Positions 24,591-35,841 of a stretch of DNA of 64,000 nucleotides are shown here, in pieces. The translations under genes were made by a program, and so were the position numbers. Under the pieces are notes generated by a model that had not been told where the DNA came from, made no database searches, and was given only the letters and a program-made list of their open reading frames with translations. The stretch covers positions 2,144,501-2,208,500 of the forward strand of contig NC_068559.1 in NCBI RefSeq assembly GCF_022201045.2, given 5' to 3'. Source of the DNA: Citrus sinensis (lineage: Eukaryota > Streptophyta > Magnoliopsida > Sapindales > Rutaceae). Each line of letters opens with the position of its first letter. Positions within the stretch are counted from its first letter, which is position 1.

Positions 24591-25437
24591 TGCTGCGTTT
24601 ATTTTTTGAATTGGAGTGGGAATACTGAGGAGTGGGAATACTGAGGAGTGGAAATTCTTGGATTAGAAGTGTGGAGTGAGAGTGAGAGTATGGTGTTTAC
24701 TTAGACTAAATGAAAATATGAATTGTCAATCAGAATCCAAATTATTTGTTTATTTTGTCTTAAATTGAGAGTAAATTGTTTTAAATTACAATTTTATTCT
24801 TATGTATAGAATTATAATTTGTAATTAAAAAATTAATAAAAAATATATTTAGAAAATAAAATAAATATTTTATTATATTTATAAATTAATAATAATTACT
24901 AATATTCTTAATTATGTAAATCATAATTTTTTTATTAATTTAAATTTAAATTATGTGAATAAAAATTATTAATAATAGCAACACAAATGAAATATTATTA
25001 TTGATAATATAGTACAAAATTAATATTTTTTTAGAATAAAATATTTATTATTATTAATTAAATAAATAATTAATATTTATTAAAATTAATGTTTAATATT
25101 ATTAATTTAAATATAATATTTATTTATTTTTATTTTATTAAATTTAATAAAATAAATATGATATAATTATTATTTTTAATAAATATGATATTATTTATTT
25201 ATTTTATTAAATATTATTTATTTATTTTTATTTTAATTATAAGGATAAAATGGGAAGAGGGGGGAGTGGATTCCCACTCCCACCTCCCCCCATGGGAGTG
25301 GGAATTCCACTCCCTACTCCAAAATTAAGTGGGACCTACGGATTCCCACTCCCACTCTCCCCTTTTTTAAAGTAAGTAAACACTGAAGTGGGAGAAATCC
25401 ACACTCCACACTCCCACTCCAGCAAGTAAACACTACC
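24591..25437. mobile_element. PIF/Harbinger-like non-autonomous element
   Basis: 847 bp between TTA direct repeats (24588-24590 and 25438-25440). Ends TGCTGCGTTTA and, on the other strand, GGTAGTGTTTA. Subterminal GAGTGGGAAT repeats occur at the left and the complementary CACTCCCACTCC at the right. The core is almost pure AT. The 3-bp TTA duplication and GTTT-containing ends fit PIF/Harbinger. No transposase is encoded. Confidence 0.7.
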
Positions 25438-25440
25438 TTA

Positions 25441-26171
25441 ATTAATTCGATATGCATAAAGATATGCCGAAGCCTATTTGCTAATTGTCTTTATATTAAA
25501 TAAATAGACATATTCCATATAAATATTTTAGTGCATAAAATAACATTATATATACTTTTCACAATATGATGTCATCCATACATGTGCCACTTAGAGAAGC
25601 TCACACCACATGCCAGCAAAACGAGACAAAACTAGAGATGTTCAATTTACCATAAAATTTTAAAGTCGGTTTTTTTGGGTTACGAGAATTTAATATTAAC
25701 AAAATCTATCAGATAGATTTAAAATAGTTATTCAAAATAATTTGCTTTGACGCCTGATTCCCAACGTTCTTTCTCCGCTTAACTTTCTGTCAAGTCTAAT
25801 ATTTCATTATTACATGTTATTTAATATTATATTTACATGTAAAAATATTTTATAATGTAGTGATTAAAATTACGGTGTAGTAATAAACATAAATTTGATA
25901 AATTACATATAAGACTAGTAAATAGAAAATAAAATAAATTAATTAATGTAGGAGCGGAAATTGGTGTTTTAAACTTGTAAAGAAAACAAACACTTTGTAA
26001 AAATCACATAAAAATTATAAATAAACATTAAACTTTAATTAAACAAAAAATAGTTTATTCATTTAATTTAATTAAATAAAGAAAAATAATAACTCATAAT
26101 TGCAAATAAACAAATTATACTGAAAACAATTGGCATAAGTTTCATTGAATTGATTTAACCATAAATTCTAT
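25441..26171. other. Intergenic DNA
   Basis: AT-rich, nothing recognised. Confidence 0.5.
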
Positions 26172-26180
26172 ATTTATTAT

Positions 26181-26381
26181 GAGTAATGATACAGCCACAA
26201 ACTCTTGTACAAACTTATTTTGTACAAACTGATGTGGCATTAATTCATTGGTTGAATGAAAATATAAATTAATAAAAACAAATCATGTGGGCCAAGTGAT
26301 ATTAATTCAACCAATCTTATCATGCCACATCAGTTTGTACAAAATAAGTTTGTACAAGAGTTTGTGGCTGTATCATTACTA
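26181..26381. mobile_element. Mutator-like MITE
   Basis: 201-bp element whose arms are about 60 bp and nearly identical (AGTAATGATACAGCCACAAA at both ends in inverted orientation). It is flanked by a perfect 9-bp target duplication ATTTATTAT (26172-26180 and 26382-26390), the length typical of Mutator-like elements. Confidence 0.88.
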
Positions 26382-26513
26382 ATTTATTATAGGCTATTTA
26401 TATTTTTTTTTTCATTTCTATTGTGTTACTTGTTAACTAATACAAGTTAAACAAAATTCTTTTTCCTGAAGTAGATCTAGCCAAAACAAAATAAAAAGAT
26501 ATTCATATATTAC

Positions 26514-26939
26514 TGTTGAAAACAATAAACTTGTTTTACATAAATAATTCATTTAAGTGGAATGAGGTATTGAGGTCTACATACCCTTTAATCACTATAC
26601 TCCATTATCATGGTCCTACCATGTTATGTTCATGAAGCATCTAATTAAGTGGAGATTAGCTTTACACTTTGGATGCCATTAAAGGATTCCTTTAGAGCAT
26701 GTTAGGTAAAGTGGTGCCATGATGAAAGCTTGATGGAACATGTTAGGTGATGTGTGTTGTTATGATTATGTTTGTATTTCATTCACTATAAATGCCTATG
26801 CCATTTGTGTTGTATACATTAAGTATAAGAAGCAAAATAGCTTCTAAGAGTAATTTGTGAAGAGTGTGTGAATTGTTCTTGTAATGTTTTCGAGCTTTCT
26901 CTAATAAAATTTGTGTTTTATTCTTCAAATTCTCCAACA
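26514..26939 (+). repeat. Copia 5' LTR
   Basis: Begins TGTTGAAAAC and ends CTCCAACA (TG...CA), about 426 bp. It carries a TATAAAT at about 26787. It is followed by AAG and the primer-binding site. Confidence 0.8.
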
Positions 26940-26942
26940 AAG

Positions 26943-26954
26943 TGGTATTAGAGC
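26943..26954 (+). promoter_or_regulatory. Copia primer-binding site
   Basis: TGGTATTAGAGC, one base from the TGGTATCAGAGC complementary to the 3' end of initiator-Met tRNA used by plant copia elements. Confidence 0.85.
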
Positions 26955-27319
26955 TAGTGTTTGATGCTATATATAGCCACATAGCATATCAAATCGAAGA
27001 TCTCAACGAGAGTAACGCGACGCCGTAAAAATCAGCTTAATCGGAGTCCAAACACACCCACACTCGCTGCCGGAAGTTTTCTGTCCTAAAGTTGAGTCAA
27101 CTCACTGAGTTGAACCAAATTGAACCAAACCGAACCGAACCGACCCAGACCTGAGTTGACCAGAGTTTACTGTTAACCACAGTTGACTGTTGACTGTTGA
27201 CCGATGTTGACCAAGTTGACCATTGACCGAAAGTTGATCCGAGTTCCTCCCATAGCTTTTTGACGTTCCGGATCCATCCGTGCATTTATAATCTCCAAAT
27301 TCTCACTCAATTTGTGAGT

Positions 27320-28374
27320 TATGGCAAATGATGGTATGATGTCATTTCAAGTTCCACAATTAAAGGGAAGTAAGTTCGACAACTAGAGTATCAAAATGGA
27401 GGCTCGATTGGGTGCAGATGACATATGTGAAGTTGTGGAGAAAGGTTTTACTGTGCCAAAAAATGAAGTTACTTTAATTGCAGTGCTAAAGGAGAATTTA
27501 AAAGAATTAAAGAAGAAAGAGAATAAAACAAAGTATCTCATATTTCAATCATTAGATGAAGATACTTTTGAAAAGATTGTTGGTGCACCTTTTTCAAATG
27601 AAGGATGTGAGAAGTTAGAGACCTCTTACAAAGGAGCAGAGCAAGTAACGAAGGTTCGTCTCCAAACATTATGAAGAGAATTTGAGTCCTTACACATGAA
27701 GGCATCCGAGTCGATTTCTGACTATTTTACTCGGGTTGTGACCATTTCCAATAAACTAAAAAGAAATGGTGAGGAGTTAAAAGAGGTAAGGATCATTGAA
27801 AAGATACTTCAATCAGTAGATTCGAAGTTTGACCATATTGTTGTGACAATTGAGGAAACAAAATATTTGGAGGCAATGACGATTGAGCAGCTTCAAGGAA
27901 TGTTGCAAGCCTATGAAGAAAAATTGAAAAATAAGAAATGAATTGAAGAACAACTTCTCAATATGGAAGTTAATCCAAAGAAAATAGAAGAAAACTCCAA
28001 CAACGGGAGAATGCAATATATTTGAGGAAGAGGTCGTGGTCATAGACGAGGTTGGAATTTCAACAACAACAACTCCAAATATGCAAAAGGAGAAAACTCA
28101 ACCAGAGGACGAAGCAGAGGTAATCCAAGATCGATGTATGACAAATCCCAAGTACAATGCTATAATTCTCAAAAGTTTGGGCATTATGCTTTAAAATGCA
28201 GAGCTCTAAGTACCAGAATTGATGAGAGAGTAAATTATATTGAAGAGAAGAATTGTGAAGATGGTACACTTTTACTAGCAAGTAATGACACCAGCGGAGG
28301 TCAAGAAAATACATGGTATCTTGACATAGGTGCTAGTAATCACATTAGCGAAATAGAAGCATGTTTGTGGAACT
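27320..28374 (+). pseudogene. Copia gag and protease start (broken)
   Basis: 27396-27674 and 27696-27941 form the UBN2-type gag ([49 protein letters not shown]), split by a stop at 27672. A degenerate knuckle CYNSQKFGHYALKC follows (a Cys has become Ser). The protease region has DIGASNHIS in place of D[ST]GAS. The frame ends at 28374. Confidence 0.88.
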
Positions 28375-30746
28375 AAATGAATATGTGAATATCAATGTTG
28401 CTTTTAAAGATGATTTAAAAGTACTAGTGAAGGGTAAAAGTAATATTCTTTTTCGTGCAAAAAATGGTAGCCACCAATTAATTTCAAATATTTATTATGT
28501 GCCTAGTATGAAAAGCAGCATCCTCAGTTTAGGTCGACTCTTGGAAAAAAAGACTATCATATTCACTTAAAAGATTATAGTTTTTTTCTAAAAGATGACA
28601 AAAGAAATCTAATAGCAAAGGTGAAAATGTCGAAGGATATAATATTTCTTTTAAATATTCAAAATGATGTTGCAAAGTGTCTCAAGGCTTTTCACAAAAA
28701 TCCAATATGGATTTGGCATCTTCAATTTGGATATCTCAGCTTTAGTGGACTAGAGCTAGCTACTATAAAAAAAAAACATGGTGAAAGACTTACCTTCAAT
28801 CAATCATCCTAATCAACTTTGTGAAGGATGTTTACTTAGCAAGTAGTTTAGAAAAAACTTTCTAAAGGAGTCAAACTGAAGTGCTCGGAAGCCATTCGAG
28901 CTTATTCATACTGATGTGTGCGGTTCATTCAAGCCAAGCTCCCTTGTAAAAGTAACTACTTTTTTTTTTCATTGATGATTTTTTAAGAAAAACTTGGGTG
29001 TATTTTTTGAAGCAGGAGTCAGAAGTCTTTGAAGCTTTTAATAAGTTTAAAGCTGCAGTGGAAAATGAAAGTGGATACCAGATTAAAGCCATGAGATTTG
29101 ATCGAGGTGGAGAGTTCACTTCTAATCAATTCATAGAATTTTGTGAAGTAAATGGAATTTGACACCTTTTGACAGTTCCAAGATCCCCCTAACAAAATGG
29201 TGTTGTAGAAAAAAAGAACAAAATCATTCTCGACATGGCAAGAAGCATGCTCAAGAGTAAGAGGCTACCTAAAGAATTTTGGGCTGAAGTTGTTGCATGT
29301 ACAATCTACTTATCCAATTGATCACCAACAAGAAGTGTGTGGGGTAAGGCACCACAAAAAGCATGGAGTAGAAGAAAGCCCGGCATCGCTCAACTGAGAG
29401 TTTTTAAGAGCATTGCCCATGTACATGTACCAGTCGAGAGAATAGCCAAGTTGGATGGAAAAAGTAAAAAGTTTATCTTCATTGGTTATGACAACAATTC
29501 TAAAGGATACAAGCTATACAATCCAAACAACAAGAAGATCTTGATCAGTCGAGATGTAATTTTTTATGAAGAAAGAGAATGAGATTTTGGCTCTGATAAA
29601 GACAAAGTTATGAGATTAAAAAAAGCTCTTTATGGGTTAAAGCAAGCACCAAGGGTATGAAAGAGCAAAATTGACAAGTATTTTCAAGAAAACAGCTTCA
29701 CTAAATGCCCATATGAACATACTTTTTATGTCAAAGAAAATGATGAAGATATTTTAATTATGTGTTTGTATGTGGATGATCTCATCTTCACTCGAAGTAA
29801 TCCAAGCTTATTTAAAAGTTCAAGAGAGTGATGATTAAAGAGTTCGAGATAATTCACATCGGATTGATGGCATATTACCTCGGCATTGAAGTCAAGCAAC
29901 AAAAGGATGACATTTTCATTTATGAAGAAAGTTATGCAAAAGAGATACTTAAGAAGTTCAAGATGAATGATTGCAATCCAATAAGCACACCAATGGAGTG
30001 TAGAGTTAAGCTATCCAAGTATGACAAATGAGAAGAAGTAGATTCAATTTTTTTCAAAAGCGTTGCTAGAAGTCTGTGTTATTTGACATGTACGAGACCT
30101 GTCATCCTTTATGTTGTTGGACTTGTGAGTCGATACATGGAGAACCCAAAGATCACTCATTTTAAGGCTGCAAAAAAAAAAAAAATTCCTTCGCTGTATC
30201 AAAGGTACAATTGATTTCGGCTTATTGTACTCATTTTTTAATGACTATAAGCTTGTTGGATATAGCGACAACGATTGGGGTGGAGATGTAGATTATTGAA
30301 AGAGAACCACCAGATTTGTGTTCTTTATAGAAGATAATGTTTTCACATGGATGTTAAAGAAGCAACCAATTGTCACACTTTCCACTTGTGAATTTGAGTA
30401 AGTAGCTGCTACATCAAGTGTTTGCCATGCGATTTGGCTTAGAAATTTGCTAAAGGAGTTGGGTTTGCCACAAGTAGAGCCAAACAAGATTTGTGTGGAT
30501 AATAAGTCAGCAATTGCTCTATCCAAGAATTCAGTTTTCCATGATCGAAGCAAATATATCAACGCTCACTATCATTATATAAAAGAGTGCATCACAAGAA
30601 AGAATGTACAACTTGATTACGCGATGACAAAAGATCTAGCAGCTGATGTGTTCACCAAACCACTCAACGTAGAAGATTTTATCAAATTCAGAAACATACT
30701 TGGTGGTAATTTTTATTGTGGAGAAAATGTTATAACTATAAAATAA
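28361..30746 (+). pseudogene. Copia integrase/RT/RNase H (broken)
   Basis: Fragments in several frames: post-protease (ISNIYYVPSMKSSILSLG), integrase ([19 protein letters not shown]; a later VFKSIAHVHVPVERIAKLDGKS block), RT with ALYGLKQAP and catalytic LYVDDLIF, and RNase H (VDNKSAIALSKN; TKDLAADVFTKPL) ending at 30746. The N-terminal RT part is missing. Confidence 0.88.
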
Positions 30747-31057
30747 AAGTTGTTAGTGTGTAAAAATATGACTTTTAAATAATATATTTGACAAAATAAT
30801 AAAGTTATTAAAGGCTTTTCATCATCTAAGCAGTGGATCAAATTAATTTAACTTCTATATTATAGTAGCTAGTGTTTACCAAACATTGTAGTGTTGTACA
30901 TTTTAAGGTATAGCTGAAAAAACAATAATTGTCTAACTTCAATACCAAATAAGGCCTTTAAAAGATGCAAAATCACCTTATCTTCCACTACCTTTGAAAA
31001 ACTTGAAAAGAATAAATTTTCAAAATTAGTAAACATAAAACATAATCAATATTATAA

Positions 31058-31545
31058 TCAGTTTTTACTTTATACTTGTAAGTTTTTAGTTTTTTTTCAA
31101 TATCTTTTATATTATTTTACTTATTTTACTTTCTATGTACAAATTTTAGGTGTAATCTACAAAATTTATTTTTATTTTACAATTAATGTTGATTTACAAG
31201 TTTTGTGTTGCATTTGTAAGTTTGAGTTTTAGTTACCAATGATATACTAATATATCACTCCATTGTCACACTAAGTTATCATTCTATTGTTAATTTACTT
31301 ATTTTGTCTTCTATTTATAAGTCTTATATTTTATTTTTACACTTAATGTTGATTTTTAAGTTTTACATTACATTTGTAATTTTTTGTTTTGTTTACCAAT
31401 AATATACCAATTTATCAATTAATTGTAAAATAAAAATAAATTTTGTAGATTACACCTAAAACTTGTAAATGGAAAGTAAAATAATATAAGAGGTATTGAA
31501 AAAAAATAAAAACTTCCAGGTATAAAATAAAAAATGATGAAAATA
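31058..31545. repeat. Long inverted repeat (fold-back element)
   Basis: The left arm (CTTTATACTTGTAAGTTTTT ... GGTGTAATCTACAAAATTTA) is matched in reverse by the right arm (TAAATTTTGTAGATTACACC ... AAAAACTTCCAGGTATAAAA). Arms exceed 110 bp and the middle is a diverged AT-rich spacer. Ends and target duplication are not resolved. Confidence 0.75.
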
Positions 31546-32090
31546 AAGGTGCAAAGTAATATCAATTCTTAAATTTTATTTAGGTAAAGATGAGAATAAA
31601 TTAATGATTTAAGGATACTTTAATTTGGAGAATATTTTTTTGTAATATCATCTAGACTTTTTAAATTAAATAAAAAGCTAAAAAAATTGGCTTGATGACT
31701 TAATGACTAAAAAATTCTATTAAGTTGAAAAAGAAACAGATTTAATTGATTGAAATTAAGTCAATCAAATTATTAAGTAAAAAAAACTAACGGCTCCTTA
31801 ATGTTGATATATAAGATTTATGTTAAGTTTGCAAGTCTTATATTTTGTTTACAAAGATTACGATTAATTATGGTATTATAAAAGTTTGACTACAGTAGAA
31901 AGATATGATCGTAGGAAAAGAGATTTTATGATCATTTTTGAAATTAATAAGGTCTATATGATCACTAAGACAAATGTTAGAAGTCGAGATTTTTTTTCCT
32001 ATACTGTAAATATTCTAATATTTCGTGGTGAATATTTCGTCAAAGTAAACGTGATATGATTTGAGATACTGTCATTACTATACTGTGAAT

Positions 32091-32309
32091 ATGATATATA
32101 TATATATTTTAAATATTGATTACACATCAGATTACTGTATTACACAAATATTTACAACTCTATTAGAGCAGACATTATACTGATATTTACCATCAGATAT
32201 ATATATATATATTTTTTAAATATTGATTACACATCAGATTACTGTATTACACAAATATTTACAACTCTATTAGAGCAGACATTATACTGATATTTACCAT
32301 CAGATATAT
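32091..32309 (+). repeat. Two-copy tandem repeat, period about 107 bp
   Basis: AAATATTGATTACACATCAG begins at 32111 and again at 32218, and the copies are essentially identical through ATTTACCATCAGATATAT. Near-perfect identity suggests recent duplication or slippage. Confidence 0.9.
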
Positions 32310-33125
32310 AACTTGGGACTTATATTATTACATTAATTTTATGAAGTACATGCTCAGACATATGACCCTCACATACGAGAGATGTCTCTACTTCACTCGT
32401 ATTTCATAAGGGAGAAAGACTTACAAATTAACTCTACACAATTTTTATTTAATTGAGGGAGATTGAGTCTATAGAGGCTCAAACTATTATTTTTAATCCT
32501 TCTTAACTTTGAGGTAGCGGTTCACCACTGCTAAAGCCGAAGTGGCTTGTGAATATGATATTACTCTTTCATTGATGACATTCGGTGTTGATCATGGCAA
32601 AACGCTATTAAAAATTGAGAAAAGAAATGATGCGGTGTGTTTCGGCAACTCCTTAGCACTTATATTTCCGTTGACGAAGACTATATGTTCTTACCTGTAT
32701 TTCCAAAAAATCGATCATGCCTAAACTTATTCATCGCGAATAAACTCCACTAGTTCTTATGGTCAATAATAGATATTTTTTTTTATTTGATGGTCAAATA
32801 GCATTTGCTTGAATACTTGACTATCAGTAATTTTACTCTGAAGTCTGAACCGTAAGTAACCAAACTCCCATGCATGCCGTAGGCCCGTAGCTAGTCAATT
32901 TTCTGAATGTAGGTCAGGGATTTCTTTTTCTTAATCAAGTACATGTTCACTTTCATTTAATTAGTAATTATATTACCCTTTTACTTATTTTATGAATTAT
33001 TTACAATATAAAATTTATGCCGTCGTTAATCCTCCAACCACCGCAGTTGCCACTAAGCGGTCGATTCCATCGTCAAAGGAAGCACACAGACAATTTTCCC
33101 CCGAATGACTGCTGTTGCTGACTGC

Positions 33126-33268
33126 TGACCGAAGAAAAATCAGCACTTTATTATTCTTTGAATATTCCACTTCCTATCAAAAACAGACAAATCACGCGTC
33201 AGCACGCATGTGCTGGTTATTGGCGACCTTCCCAGAACTTGAACCGTACCTCCCATTCCCTATAAATA
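33126..33268 (+). promoter_or_regulatory. Promoter of CYP79 copy B
   Basis: TATAAATA at 33261-33268, about 130 bp before the start. Upstream, TGACCGAAGA (33126-33135) and ACAGACAAATCACGCGTCAG (33184-33203, extending to GCATGT) recur at similar positions in copies C and D despite divergence around them. Confidence 0.65.
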
Positions 33269-33396
33269 ACATAACGAGAGCGTCCTCTTCATTCAGTCCG
33301 TCATCAACAATATATAAAATTACATTTTGCTTTGACAGCCACCGCTACTAACACTTTGCTTGCTTGTTTTTGAGCCCGAATTTAAATACAACCATT

Positions 33397-35366
33397 ATGG
33401 AGTTCCTTTCCAATCCTCAAAGTAATCCCATTTTTGAATCCACATATACTGTTTTCGTGACGTTAATCGTTGCCCTTGTTGCACTAACGAGCTTTCAGCT
33501 GAAATCTGAAAGTATTCGTAGATATGCGAAGGACATGTATTCATTTGCGCGTAATCAACTGTCCAAGGTATGTGTGTGTATTTCGGTTTCCATGATTTAC
33601 TTACTTATTAGTAACAGTAGTTGTGCATTCTTATCTAAAATAGATCATATTAATTAAATGTTTTGAAAATGAATGAATTAATCAAGCAGAATAGAAGAAG
33701 CAGCGAGCAGAAAACAATGAAGCAGCAGCTAACACTGCCTCCAGGCCCGGCTGCGTGGCCAATAGTCGGAAACCTTCCAGAGATTTGGAGGAATAAGCCG
33801 GCCTTCAAATGGATACACAGTGTGATGAAAGAACTTAAAACCAACATTTCTTGCATCCGGCTTGGAAATGTTCATGTGATTCCAGTGACTTCCCCAGAAA
33901 TTGCCTTGGAAGTTCTAAAAGATAACGACTCAATTTTTGCAACGAGGCCGCTCACAATGGGGACAGAGTACTCTAGCCGAGGATTCCTGTCTGTGGCAGT
34001 CGTGCCATGGGGTCAACAATGGAAGAAAATGAGAAAGATGGTTGCTTCTCACGTGTTGAGCTCAGCCCGGCTTAACTCCTTAATCTCTAAGAGAAGAGAA
34101 GAAGCTGACAATCTTGTTCGATTCATTTATAACCAATGCCGCGAAAGTGCTTCTGCTGCAACAGTTGTAGATGTAAGACTTGCAACCCGCCATTATTGTG
34201 GGAACGTTATTAGGAAGATGATGTTCAACAGGAGATACTTTGGCGAAGGAAAAGAAGATGGAGGTCCCGGATTTGAAGAAGAAGAACACGTTGAATCACT
34301 CTTCGTTGCACTCCAACACCTTTATTCCTTCACTCTTTCAGATTACGTTCCCTGGATGAGAGTCTTCGATCTAGAAGGCCATGAAAAAATTGTAAGTGCG
34401 GCCATGAAAACTGCCAACAAGTATCACGATTCCATTATAGACGAGAGAGTACAACAACGGAGACATCATGACAACAAGAAGGAAGCTCACAACGACCTGG
34501 ACTTGCTAGATGTTCTCATTTCAGCAAAGGATGAAAATGGGGATCCATTGTTATCCATAGATGAGATCAAATCTCAATGCATGGTACGTTGGATATCTTG
34601 TTTATTTAATACATTAATTTTTATATTATTAATTGCTCATGTTATATATAATCAGGTCGCGGTCTCGAATTTTAATGACAAATTAACTGATCGATAAATT
34701 AACATATGTACGTACTTGCAGGATCTGACACTTGCAACAGTGGATAATCCATCGAATGCAGCAGAGTGGGCAATAGCGGAGATGATCAACCAGCCTGAAA
34801 TTCTCCGAAAAGCAACAGAGGAGATCGATAGAGTTGTTGGAAAAGAAAGACTTGTTCAGGAATCTGACGTCCCGCAGCTCAATTATATCAAGGCTTGTTT
34901 AAGGGAAGTGCTTCGCCTTCATCCCGTGGCACCGTTTAACCTGCCTCATGTTTCAACTCGCGATGCCACTGTCGCCGGTTACTTCATTCCCAAAGGCAGT
35001 CACGTTCTGCTGAGCCGGATAGGGCTTGGCCGAAACCCTAACGTCTGGAAAGATCCATTGAAATTCATACCGGAACGTCATATTGGTTCACCGGATGATC
35101 ATCATCATCAAGTAGAGTTGACCGAACCAGAATTAAGATTTCTTTCATTCAGCAGAGGAAGACGCGGTTGCATGGGCATGGCACTTGGGTCCGAGATGTC
35201 TGTAATGCTTTTGGCAAGGCTTCTTCAAGGTTTTAATTGGAGCGCGCCATCGGATGAGGAGATGGTTGACCTTTCCGAGTCAAAATGCGACCTCCTAATG
35301 GCTAAGCCACTGCATGCTCGTGCAAAGCCCCGCTTGCCTGCTGATTTATACCCAGCTAATAATTAA
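33397..35366 (+). CDS. CYP79: CYP79-family cytochrome P450, copy B
   Basis: join(33397..33567, 33687..34583, 34722..35366), 570 residues. It has the same three-exon plan as copy A; intron 1 is 119 nt and not a multiple of three, so retention would break the frame. N-terminal anchor [15 protein letters not shown], hinge LTLPPGP, CYP79-type [21 protein letters not shown] and heme loop [10 protein letters not shown] (Cys506) are present. The N-terminal 57 residues and the start of exon 2 ([18 protein letters not shown]) are the most divergent of the four copies, while most of exon 2 is nearly identical to the others. The C terminus is LYPANN. No inactivating change is seen. Expected reaction: amino acid to aldoxime; substrate unknown. 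Confidence 0.95.
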
Positions 35367-35377
35367 ATGATGTTAAC

Positions 35378-35690
35378 CGTTCTTTATGTTATCTTCATTC
35401 TTTAATTTAATGTAATTCTTCATTATCTCACGATTTATCTATCTTGAACGCTTTGCCATCTCGAAATAAATATTTCTCTCTCTCCATCCTTATCCAAGTA
35501 CAATTTTATGAAATTTCTATTCTTCTGTGCTGCCTTTTTTTTTCAAGTAAACAAACATTCATCAAAACAAACTTAACAGAGATTTCTCTTAGTACAAATG
35601 AATTTGTAGGACAAGTCAGGTTATTATTTATGACCAGATCAATGTCACTTCTGCATTCCCAATAGGAAATTGGCACTGTTGATTGAAAGA
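35378..35690 (+). repeat. Duplicated 3' flank of CYP79 (copy at B)
   Basis: Aligns with about 50028-50340 downstream of copy C (for example TTAACCGTTCTTTATGTTATC and CTCACGATTTATCTATCTTG in both), showing that B and C were duplicated with their flanks. Confidence 0.85.
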
Positions 35691-35841
35691 TAAAAAAAAT
35701 CCTTTGTTTTGATGAAAGCAAATCCAGAAACTCAAAACGACAGAGGATCTTGTGTTTTGAAGCTGGAATCACTTAAGCCAAACGATAGAGATATGTGCGT
35801 TTTGATGAGCAAGTTAAACACTCTTCAGAACGATATACAGG

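Larger units (their letters stand above)
26514..30746 (+). mobile_element. Decayed Ty1/copia retrotransposon with 5' LTR only
   Basis: A second copia element with 5' LTR, primer-binding site, gag (UBN2-type), degenerate zinc knuckle, protease, integrase, RT and RNase H on the plus strand. The first part of the RT is deleted: the integrase/RT linker at about 29580 joins directly to RLKKALYGLKQAP. Many stops occur. No 3' LTR is visible after the RNase H end near 30746. Confidence 0.92.
30750..33000. other. Intergenic DNA upstream of CYP79 copy B
   Basis: AT-rich, no gene seen. It contains a long inverted repeat and a 107-bp tandem duplication (listed separately). A 60-codon open frame at 32542-32724 has no recognisable feature. 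Confidence 0.5.

Noticed and set aside
32542..32724. 60-codon frame upstream of copy B
   Set aside because: No domain, no context, and not conserved upstream of C or D.
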